Below are positions 1 to 5,535 of a stretch of 5,535 bases of DNA, in pieces. Where the stretch lies: the NCBI GenBank assembly GCA_024636075.1, contig JAGXHS010000077.1:1-5535 (forward strand), in the 5' to 3' direction. The DNA comes from Propionibacteriaceae bacterium (GTDB taxonomy: Bacteria > Actinomycetota > Actinomycetes > Propionibacteriales > Propionibacteriaceae). A program made the position numbers and the translations under genes. Position 1 is the stretch's first letter, and each line of letters begins with the position of its first letter. The notes under the pieces are model-generated. The model searched no databases. It was not told the DNA's origin and saw only the letters and a list, made by a program, of their open reading frames with translations.

Positions 1-1
1 G

Positions 2-211
2 TCGGGTGCTTTCGCCAGGGGGAGGCTGATCGGAGGCGGCCAGATCTGGCGTTACGAACTGCAGCCGACCGACGACGGTCGCACCCTGGTCAAGGAGTCG
101 TACGATCTGAGCAGGGCGCGCCCCGCAGCCCTGATCGATCGGCTGGCCGGTGTTGCCACCGAAGCCAACATGGTCGCCACACTGGACCGCATGGCGGATC
201 TGTTCGCCTGA
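2..211 (+). CDS. SRPBCC family protein, C-terminal part (5' end outside window)
   Basis: The first open frame covers 69 residues and ends at TGA 209-211; the start lies before the window. The visible part has a glycine-rich turn followed by IWRYELQPTDDGRTLVKESYDLS, then an amphipathic helix ending in MVATLDRMADLFA. This is the usual end of actinobacterial SRPBCC (polyketide cyclase/START-like) proteins: two antiparallel strands (W-x-Y-x-L-x-P, then T-x-V-x-E-x-Y-D) and the long C-terminal helix that closes a hydrophobic ligand pocket. Members bind or modify small hydrophobic ligands in the cytoplasm, but the ligand cannot be read from this fragment. The gene converges on the TIGR03086-family gene, so the two are not one operon. 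The family call is fairly safe; the specific function is unknown. Confidence 0.72.
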   Translation, partial: SGAFARGRLIGGGQIWRYELQPTDDGRTLVKESYDLSRARPAALIDRLAGVATEANMVATLDRMADLFA

Positions 212-264
212 ACGTCAGCCACCCATCAGCCTTCGGGGTCAAGCTGCACGTCGGGAATGGGTCA

Positions 265-846
265 TCACGGAGCGCGGCGGCCAAGGAAAGCCATGAGTTG
301 ATCGGTCTCTGAGGCGCCATCAGCGGCTTCGACGGCTGGTCCGATAATGCCCGGTCGACGCAACGCCTCATCGGGCACGCGGCCAAGCTGTTCTCGAACC
401 GATTGAAGCAAGTGTCCGGACAACTCGCGTTCGATGCCGGTGGCGGCTGCGATGTCCCATGAATGAATTGCCAGGTCAGCTGCTGGCAGAGCCAATGACT
501 CGGCCCGTGTCATTTGCCCATACTTGCCCATCACCTGCTGGTCGAGGTCCGCGTTTCCCATCCCGGCTCGCACCATGTCGCGAGCCGAGCACCAGCGCTG
601 CAGCAACTCGGAAAAGTCGCTGCTCTCGTTGGGAATGGCTGGCTGCCGGCCGTAGGTGCCGTCCTTGGACTGCAGCTCGATCACCTTGGTCAGTGTTCCG
701 GTGAGGTGTGACACGACTTGAAGTGCAGTCCAGTCCTCGCACGGCGATTGGTTCCCCCACGCATCCTCCGGGACGGAGTCGATCACCTTGTCGGCCTGGT
801 CCAATGCCTCGAAGAACTGGTCTACCAACTTGTCAGTTTCGTTCAT
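265..846 (-). CDS. TIGR03086 family metal-binding protein (DinB-like / mycothiol-dependent maleylpyruvate isomerase fold)
   Basis: This complete protein has 193 residues, close to the usual family length of about 190-200. An N-terminal four-helix DinB-like region carries SPCEDWTALQVVSHLTG (residues 34-50), the family's 'PC-x-x-W-x-x-x-x-x-x-H-L' signature, with His47 as a predicted metal ligand. A second signature, DLAIHSWDIAAATG (124-137), supplies Asp124 and His128 in the D/E-x-x-x-H arrangement. The end (GPAV...DGASETDQLMAFLGRRAP) matches the 'GP-x-V ... A-x-x-x-D-x-L-x-x-x-x-GR-x-P' C-terminus typical of TIGR03086. Related enzymes use the metal site for thiol-dependent (mycothiol) isomerase or transferase chemistry, but the substrate here is unknown. 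The ATG start is supported by AAGG about 7 bases upstream on the minus strand. It appears monocistronic: the next gene downstream converges on it and the upstream element is a degraded ORF. Confidence 0.85.
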   Translation of the reverse strand: MNETDKLVDQFFEALDQADKVIDSVPEDAWGNQSPCEDWTALQVVSHLTGTLTKVIELQSKDGTYGRQPAIPNESSDFSELLQRWCSARDMVRAGMGNADLDQQVMGKYGQMTRAESLALPAADLAIHSWDIAAATGIERELSGHLLQSVREQLGRVPDEALRRPGIIGPAVEAADGASETDQLMAFLGRRAP

Positions 847-925
847 GTCAATACCTTAGCCAAGTGAGGCGACGCCCGGCCTGGCGGGGCGGTAGTTGCG
901 AGCAGAAATCACCCCACAATGCACT

Positions 926-954
926 GATTCCCGCGCCGGGACGGAGCGGGAATC
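926..954. repeat. Strong hairpin: perfect 9-bp inverted repeat, possible terminator or 5'-leader structure
   Basis: GATTCCCGC at 926-934 is matched exactly by its reverse complement GCGGGAATC at 946-954. Inside the 11-base loop, 936-938 can also pair with 942-944, giving a 12-pair stem with one mismatch and a three-base loop. It lies about 80 bases downstream of the stop of the minus-strand nuclease remnant and about 80 bases upstream of the minus-strand TIGR03086 gene. It could therefore end minus-strand transcription or fold in that gene's leader. No run of T follows on either strand, so it is not a classical intrinsic terminator. The inverted repeat is certain; its role is inferred. Confidence 0.5.
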
Positions 955-1034
955 GAGGTTGGCGGAGGATACGAGATTCGAGAAGCCTGAATCGCTTTGT
1001 CGACATCCCTTGTCAAGTCCATGGCTTGCTCAGT

Positions 1035-1547
1035 TCACGCGTCATAGCAGCTCCCGGTCGCTCGTTGGTTCTCGACCGCTGGCTCGGCCTTCATCCTTTC
1101 CGTCGACGGCGCCGTCGGCGCCAACGCCAGATCCTGGGATTGGGCTCCGCCAGCCTCCTCAACCGCCCACGCGAATCCGAAGATGGGTGCGACGGCTTTG
1201 ATGGAACTGCCTTTGCAGGTGAGGAAATGGTTGTTGAACCACGCGTGAAGGTCGAACGCTCGGCCCTCGAGCAGTTCGTCGATGGCGGGGTACTTGTGGG
1301 CGCGGCTGCGTTCTGGGTCTGCCCAGTGGAAGATCCGCACGGTTCGACCAGCCGTTTCGGCGTCGGTGATGATGTTGCGCAGCTGGTCGATGAACTGCGC
1401 GGCGAGTTGGGCTTCGCTGGCATCGTCCAGCGGCTCGTATGAGGCGACCGGGCCAGCCATGGTGCCAGCGCGAGAGAGTCGACCGTTGACGATCAGCGGC
1501 TCTCGCTCGCGCATCGCGACCAGAGTCGCTTCGATGTTGGCGTGCAC
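1035..1547 (-). pseudogene. Remnant of a TM0106-type RecB-like nuclease, internally deleted
   Basis: This is a 170-codon frame starting with GTG. Residues 3-24 (ANIEATLVAMREREPLIVNGRL) resemble the N-terminal segment of TM0106-family RecB-like nucleases that reads 'T-x-x-A-M-x-x-x-x-x-I-x-x-G-x-L'. Residues 35-137 resemble the C-terminal RNase H-like domain (PF13482 type): an aromatic/proline/acidic strand end, a helix E45-A66, GRTVRIFHWADPE (67-79), an FDLHAWF strand/helix (98-104), then GSSIKAVAPIFGFAW (113-127) and a GG-x-x-S turn (133-137). In full-length relatives these two parts are separated by several hundred residues, which include the PD-(D/E)xK nuclease core, a cysteine cluster and the first RNase H aspartates. 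None of that is here. The tail after residue 138 is low-complexity Ala/Pro/Thr and lacks the expected YNEDDV-like motif. I infer a non-functional remnant. Alternatively it is a short, intact protein of unknown role. No strong ribosome binding site precedes the GTG. Confidence 0.6.
1104..1117. repeat. 14-bp perfect palindrome centred on GGCGCC
   Basis: CGACGGCGCCGTCG is its own reverse complement, and a second GGCGCC follows at 1117-1122. It lies within the low-complexity tail of the nuclease remnant, where the minus strand reads Ala/Pro/Thr codons. Short GC palindromes of this kind are common by chance in high-GC DNA, so I record it as sequence structure only and assign no function. Confidence 0.4.
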
Positions 1548-1705
1548 CAGGCCTTGGGTCTGACATCTTGACCGCGCGACACTTTGGGGAACGTCCGGGG
1601 TTTGCCGCTCTGCTCACCACCGAGGGCGAGCGATGTGATTGAAACTACTCCTGGCGAGGGTCGCGTTCCCTCATCCAGTAGACCTTCAAACTGCTCCAGT
1701 CGCAT

Positions 1706-1851
1706 CTTGTCTCAATGTGTCCCAGTCTCCTCATGGATCCTTGAAATCGTTCTAGTGCAAGTCAGTCCCGTCGGCGGTCACGGATTCCCTTGTCGGCTAC
1801 CAAATAGCTCCCCCTGACCACGCCTGGAAACGTGCGGTCTATCGTCCCCTT
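1706..1851. other. Intergenic region upstream of sbcD, no gene seen
   Basis: This stretch is flanked by the minus-strand remnant region on the left and sbcD on the right, so it should contain the sbcD promoter. I see no tRNA-like fold, tandem repeat or convincing small gene. Its composition is less GC-biased than the neighbouring genes (for example 1739-1760), which suits a non-coding region. Confidence 0.5.
1840..1845 (+). promoter_or_regulatory. Candidate -10 element for a leaderless sbcD transcript
   Basis: TATCGT lies at -12 to -7 relative to the A of the sbcD ATG, exactly where a sigma-70-type -10 box would sit if transcription began at the start codon. There is no recognisable Shine-Dalgarno sequence in the 20 bases before the ATG, and leaderless mRNAs are common in Actinobacteria. 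The -35 region is weak (a TGACC-like sequence around 1815-1819, with spacing longer than ideal). This is an inference from position only. Confidence 0.3.
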
Positions 1852-3063
1852 ATGCGGGTTTTGCACACTTCCGACTGGCACATTGGCCGCACGCTGCACG
1901 GCGTGGACCTGACGGCCGCGCATGTGGCGTACTTCGATCACCTTGTCGAGACGGTGCGCGAGGAGAACGTGGCGGCCGTGCTCGTCGCAGGCGATGTGTA
2001 CGACCGGGCGCTGCCTTCGGTTGAGTCGGTGAACCTGCTCGAGGACGTCTTGATGCGGCTGACCGAGTTGACCCGCGTCGTGATCACACCAGGGAACCAC
2101 GACTCCGCCACGCGCCTCGGCTTCGGCTCTGCCCTGTTCCGCGAGGGACTGAGCATCCGCTCGAAGCTCGCAGACGTGGCGTCCCCGGTCCTCATCCCGG
2201 ACGCTACGGGTGACTACTCGCTATGGGTGTACGCGGTGCCGTACCTCGACCCAGACATGACTCGCTTCGAGCTGGGGGAGTGCGACGAGCATGGCGTTCG
2301 GCAGCCGCTGCCTCGATCGCACGAGGCGGTGATGACCCGGGTGATGCAGCTGGTCAGCAGCGACCTCATTCAGCGACGTGGGGCCAGCACCCGGCGGGTT
2401 CCGGCCATCTTGATGTCGCACGGATTCGTGGTGGGTGGCCAGGGGTGCGATTCTGAGCGGGATATTCGGGTCGGCGGAGTTGACAGTGTTCCCCACGCCT
2501 TGTTCGGCGGCGGCGACGAGACACTCGACTATGTGGCGCTCGGGCACCTGCACGGCCCGCAGCGGGTGGGGCCGGAGGCTGGCCCCGGGCCGCTGTTGCG
2601 CTACTCCGGGTCGCCTGTGGCCTTCTCCTTCTCGGAGATGCATCACCACAAGTCCTCGACGCTGGTCGACTTCGACGCCGACGGCCACGTGAGATCCATC
2701 GACCTGGTGCCAGCCCCTGTGACCCGGAGGTTGTCGGAGGCAACCGGCACCCTGGTCGAGGTCATGGGAACACGTTTCCTGCCCCAGCACGACGACTGGG
2801 TACGCGTCACCGTCACCGGAGATCGCCGCCCAGACGACTTGATCTCCGCCATCAACCGTGTCTTCCCGCACGCCCTCGAGGTCCACTTCGAGCCAAACGG
2901 TGGCGTCCGGCCGTTGTCCGGCCCCACGTCCAAGGCCAGCGACCCACTCATGGTGATTGATGAGTTCGTCGAACATGTGAGCAACCAGCCGCCGGACGAG
3001 CGGGAGCATCTCGTGCTGCAACGCGCCTACGAGGCCGTCCTGGCCGGTGAGCGGAGCCGGTAG
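1852..3063 (+). CDS. sbcD: Exonuclease SbcCD, nuclease subunit SbcD (Mre11-like)
   Basis: This is a complete 403-residue protein, the usual SbcD length of about 380-410. With the ATPase SbcC it forms an Mn2+-dependent exo/endonuclease that opens DNA hairpins and trims blocked double-strand ends in the cytoplasm. All calcineurin-like phosphoesterase motifs are present in order: SDWHIGR (Asp8, His10), AGDVYDR (Asp48, Asp51), GNHD (81-84, with Asn82 and His83), MSHGF (His190) and GHLHGPQ (His232, His234). The YSGSPVAFSFSE block (251-262), just after the core, is typical of SbcD, as is the capping/SbcC-binding C-terminal domain from about residue 290. The ATG start is chosen because the first strand (RVLHTSDWH) must begin there; no ribosome binding site is visible. 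Its TAG stop overlaps the GTG start of sbcC by one base, so the two are translationally coupled. No key residue is missing. Confidence 0.97.
   Translation: MRVLHTSDWHIGRTLHGVDLTAAHVAYFDHLVETVREENVAAVLVAGDVYDRALPSVESVNLLEDVLMRLTELTRVVITPGNHDSATRLGFGSALFREGLSIRSKLADVASPVLIPDATGDYSLWVYAVPYLDPDMTRFELGECDEHGVRQPLPRSHEAVMTRVMQLVSSDLIQRRGASTRRVPAILMSHGFVVGGQGCDSERDIRVGGVDSVPHALFGGGDETLDYVALGHLHGPQRVGPEAGPGPLLRYSGSPVAFSFSEMHHHKSSTLVDFDADGHVRSIDLVPAPVTRRLSEATGTLVEVMGTRFLPQHDDWVRVTVTGDRRPDDLISAINRVFPHALEVHFEPNGGVRPLSGPTSKASDPLMVIDEFVEHVSNQPPDEREHLVLQRAYEAVLAGERSR
3053..3056 (+). promoter_or_regulatory. Ribosome binding site for sbcC
   Basis: GGAG lies six bases before the GTG at 3063, inside the last codons of sbcD. 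It supports the GTG start and coupled translation of sbcC after sbcD termination. Confidence 0.6.
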
Positions 3064-5535
3064 TGGAGATCATCAGGCTGGAGTTCCAGGGCATCGGACC
3101 GTTCACCGACGCCCACGTCATCAATTTCCGCGAACTGGGCCAGAGCGGTTTGTTCCTGCTGGAGGGCCCGACGGGGTCGGGCAAGACGACGATCCTGGAC
3201 GCGATCGTGTACGCCCTGTACGGCGACGTGGCCGGCGCAGATTCGAGCAAGGGACGGATCGTTTCCACCATGCTCAATCCACACCGGGAGCCGTTCGTCG
3301 ACCTGGTCATCGACTCGAGCCGAGGGCTTTTGCGCGTCCGCCGTACTCCCGAGTACGAGCGTCCCAAGCTGCGAGGCGAGGGCACCACAACCAGCAAGGC
3401 AACGATCAAGTTGTGGAAGCTGTGCTCCCCCGACGACCCCGCAGGGGCGCCGATCAGCACCAGTGTCGCCGAGGCAAGCGAGGAACTGCAGCGCGCGATC
3501 GGGTTGACCAAGAGCCAGTTCACTCAGACGGTCATGCTGCCCCAGGGAAACTTCTCCACCTTCCTACGAGCCAAACCCGAGGACCGCCGCGACGTCCTGC
3601 AGGACATCTTCGGCACGGATTTCTATCACCGCTTCGCCAGGAAGCTGAACGAGTTGGCCCAGGATCACAGATCCAGGACGGACCGCGCCCAGAGCGGCGT
3701 TTTCGACGTGGCAAGCAGCTTCTGTCAGGTGGCGTGGTCCGACGACGCGGCAACCGCAACGGTGCCGATCCCCGAACAGGTGGCTTTCGATGCTGCGCGC
3801 GACAGGATGGACCTCGAAGCGCTTCGTGATGGCGCACACCGGCGATCGACAGCGCTCGGCGAAGAGTTGGCTCGGGCGCGCGAGGCGGCAGAGGCCGCGC
3901 GGGCCCAACACGTTGCGGCCACGGAGACCCTCGACGCGCTCGAGACCCGCAACAAGCTCATCAAGGAGGTCACCGCCCTCGATCAGCGGCGCGGAGAACT
4001 TGCAGGTCGAAAGGATGAGGTCGAGCAGAAGGAGGCCCGGCTCGCCTCTGCCGAGCGGGCAGAGGGCGCCCGGCGTCCGCTGCTGAACGTCGATCGCGCC
4101 ACCGCCGCTCTGGACGAAGCGCGAGCGACGATGCGTACCGTGGTTGAGCACCTGCAGGCGGGACGCGACGCCGACCTGGTCGCGGGAGAGCCGACCCCCG
4201 ACGGTCTCCGTTCGCACGAGGGTGCTGCTCGCCTGGCCGCAGGCCTGCTGGATCGCGTGGTGGATCTGGAGAAGGGCCTCGCCACACGCAAGGCGGACGC
4301 GGAGCGCGAACGACAAACCCAACTCGTTGAACGCACCCGTATCGCCGAAGGCTTCACCCAGGTGGTGCAGTACCGCGACCAAGCGATGAAGCTGGCCGAG
4401 CAACTGGCGGAACGAGAAGAGACCGCTGCGACGCTGGCGTCCGCCGTCGAGCGACAAGCGTCGGCAGCGCATCGTCGCGACGCGGCCCGCGAGGTGGCAA
4501 GGCTCACTGCACGTCTGGCCGAGGCCCGCGAAACCGAACGCAAACTGACTCAGGAACATGAGCTGGCCACGCGGCGCCACGAACGGGCACGGAATGCCTG
4601 GCTCGGCTCGCTCGCGGGCGAGCTGGCGTCCGAACTCGTCGAGGGTGAGCCGTGCGCGGTCTGTGGGTCCGAGACCCACCCGGCTCCCGCTGGCAAACAC
4701 GACGGGTTCGTGGGGCGTGAAGCTGTGGAGGCAATTGCCGACCTGAGGGACGAAGCCGGACGCAGGGCCACCGATTCCCGTGCCCGAAGCGACCAGGTCG
4801 CCGGACAACTGGATCAGCAAGCCGCGATGACCGAAGGGCTCACGCTGGCTGAAGCCGAAGCCGACTTGGCTGGCGCCAAGAAACGTCGCGAGGACGCTGA
4901 GCAGGCGGGACGATACGTGGCCGCACTCCGCATCGAAATCGAGTCCATCACTGAGACGGCCTTGAACTCCGAGCGCGAACTCCGGGATGCCGAGCAGGCA
5001 CTCGCTTCCGCGATCGGCAGCATCGACGAGAAGGGGCGGCAACTGGCCACCGACGAGGCTGAGGTGACGGCCCAGGCCGAGGGATGCAACTCCGTCCTCG
5101 ATCGGAAGCACGCGCTCATTGCGCGAGCGGATGCTGCTCACAGGTTGTCCTCGCTGCTGACGGCAGTACAGACAGCCACCGCGGAACTCGCCCGCAGCTC
5201 TTCTGAGCTCACCGCGGTGCTCGACCAATTCGGGTTCGCCAGCCTCGACGAGGCACGCGCTGCACTGCTCGACGAGCCTGCGCGGGAACAACTCCGAGAA
5301 ACTGCGAACAAATACCGCGACGAGGTCGCCAAGGTAAGGGGACAGCTCGCGAACGATCGCTACTCCGGCCTCGCCGGGGCCAAACCGGACGACGTGTCCC
5401 CCGCACGGCTAGCCAAAGAACAGGCTGACGCCGCGCAACGCGAAGCGGACGACCACACCGGCATGATCCGGGGGACTGTCAACGCGGTGAGTCGGGCCTC
5501 CAAAGACCTGACCAGCAAGATCGCCACCTTCGCGA
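3063..5535 (+). CDS. sbcC: Exonuclease SbcCD, ATPase subunit SbcC (Rad50-like), C-terminus outside window
   Basis: The frame starts at GTG 3063, overlaps the sbcD stop by one base, and is still open at the window edge after 824 complete codons. Usual length is about 1,000-1,050, so roughly 200 residues are missing. SbcC is an SMC-like ATPase that binds DNA and drives SbcD. The N-terminal ATPase half shows IIRLEFQGIGPFTD (3-16), the Walker A motif GPTGSGKTT (35-43) followed by ILDAIVYALYGD, and the Q-loop region QFTQTVMLPQGNFSTFL (152-168, Gln161), then DRRDVLQDIFGT. From about 190 to 520 the sequence is Ala/Glu/Arg-rich coiled coil. The zinc hook is CAVCGSETHP, with Cys531 and Cys534, where two SbcC arms would join through zinc. 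The returning coiled coil follows, with the FGFASLDEARAALL block near 722-735. The ABC signature, Walker B and D-loop should lie beyond the window. No frameshift or stop interrupts the visible part. Confidence 0.96.
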   Translation, partial: MEIIRLEFQGIGPFTDAHVINFRELGQSGLFLLEGPTGSGKTTILDAIVYALYGDVAGADSSKGRIVSTMLNPHREPFVDLVIDSSRGLLRVRRTPEYERPKLRGEGTTTSKATIKLWKLCSPDDPAGAPISTSVAEASEELQRAIGLTKSQFTQTVMLPQGNFSTFLRAKPEDRRDVLQDIFGTDFYHRFARKLNELAQDHRSRTDRAQSGVFDVASSFCQVAWSDDAATATVPIPEQVAFDAARDRMDLEALRDGAHRRSTALGEELARAREAAEAARAQHVAATETLDALETRNKLIKEVTALDQRRGELAGRKDEVEQKEARLASAERAEGARRPLLNVDRATAALDEARATMRTVVEHLQAGRDADLVAGEPTPDGLRSHEGAARLAAGLLDRVVDLEKGLATRKADAERERQTQLVERTRIAEGFTQVVQYRDQAMKLAEQLAEREETAATLASAVERQASAAHRRDAAREVARLTARLAEARETERKLTQEHELATRRHERARNAWLGSLAGELASELVEGEPCAVCGSETHPAPAGKHDGFVGREAVEAIADLRDEAGRRATDSRARSDQVAGQLDQQAAMTEGLTLAEAEADLAGAKKRREDAEQAGRYVAALRIEIESITETALNSERELRDAEQALASAIGSIDEKGRQLATDEAEVTAQAEGCNSVLDRKHALIARADAAHRLSSLLTAVQTATAELARSSSELTAVLDQFGFASLDEARAALLDEPAREQLRETANKYRDEVAKVRGQLANDRYSGLAGAKPDDVSPARLAKEQADAAQREADDHTGMIRGTVNAVSRASKDLTSKIATFA

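Noticed and set aside
221..262. A short inverted repeat ACCCAT (221-226) / ATGGGT (257-262) between the convergent genes as a bidirectional terminator
   Set aside because: It has only six pairs with a 30-base loop and no T run, so it is not distinguishable from chance.
988..1016. An exact TTGACA on the minus strand (1011-1016) as a -35 box for the TIGR03086 gene
   Set aside because: At 17-base spacing the partner hexamer is GATTCA, a poor -10, and the leader would be about 140 bases. One perfect hexamer alone is not enough in this length of sequence.
909..1022. A small minus-strand ORF of 37 codons (MDLTRDVDKAIQASRISY...) in the gap upstream of the TIGR03086 gene
   Set aside because: There is no clear ribosome binding site, its second half runs through the hairpin into Pro/Ser-rich residues, and no family is recognisable. 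It is probably chance.
708..1442. A 244-codon plus-strand frame crossing the 847-1034 gap and the nuclease remnant
   Set aside because: It contains an Arg/Gln low-complexity run from the GC palindrome region, has no recognisable domain and no ribosome binding site, and overlaps two better-supported minus-strand genes.
2221..3021. A 266-codon minus-strand frame antisense to sbcD
   Set aside because: It is a shadow of sbcD, whose plus-strand frame has every phosphoesterase motif. The His/Arg/Gly-rich product has no domain logic.
3564..5291. A 575-codon open frame on the minus strand, antisense to sbcC
   Set aside because: The plus-strand frame encodes unmistakable SbcC motifs, including Walker A, the Q-loop and the zinc hook. 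Long antisense frames are expected opposite GC-rich coiled-coil genes. The product is Arg/Gly/Leu-rich and shows no motif I recognise.
1..5535. CRISPR arrays, tRNA or rRNA genes, insertion sequences, phage or toxin-antitoxin modules
   Set aside because: Reading both strands, I found no regularly spaced repeats, no tRNA-like cloverleaf, no transposase motif and no terminal inverted repeats.

Overview
This window reads as chromosomal DNA from a high-GC actinobacterium. Codons prefer G or C at the third position, GTG starts occur, and one gene belongs to the TIGR03086/DinB-like family linked to mycothiol-using Actinobacteria. A propionibacterial or related lineage is possible, but I cannot fix the genus.

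Left part (1-846): the 3' end of an SRPBCC (START/Bet v1-like) gene on the + strand converges on a complete TIGR03086-family gene on the - strand. A gap of about 53 bp separates them. Middle part (847-1851): this is the least orderly stretch. It holds a strong perfect-stem hairpin (926-954). It also holds a minus-strand ORF (1035-1547) that looks like a collapsed remnant of a TM0106-type RecB-like nuclease: a short N-terminal piece is joined directly to part of the RNase H-like domain, and the expected catalytic segments are absent. A possible frame-shifted N-terminal piece lies at 1493-1705. From 1706 to 1851 I see no gene.

Right part (1852-5535): a translationally coupled sbcD-sbcC pair. 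SbcD is complete and carries all the expected Mre11-type metal-binding motifs. SbcC is cut by the window edge at about 824 residues, but shows the Walker A and Q-loop motifs, a long coiled coil and the CxxC zinc hook. Together they form the SbcCD (Mre11-Rad50-like) nuclease that processes hairpins and blocked DNA ends.

I do not see convincing evidence of an undescribed system. The most informative anomaly is the decayed nuclease gene next to an intact DNA-end-processing operon. All family calls were made by reading motifs, not by database search.
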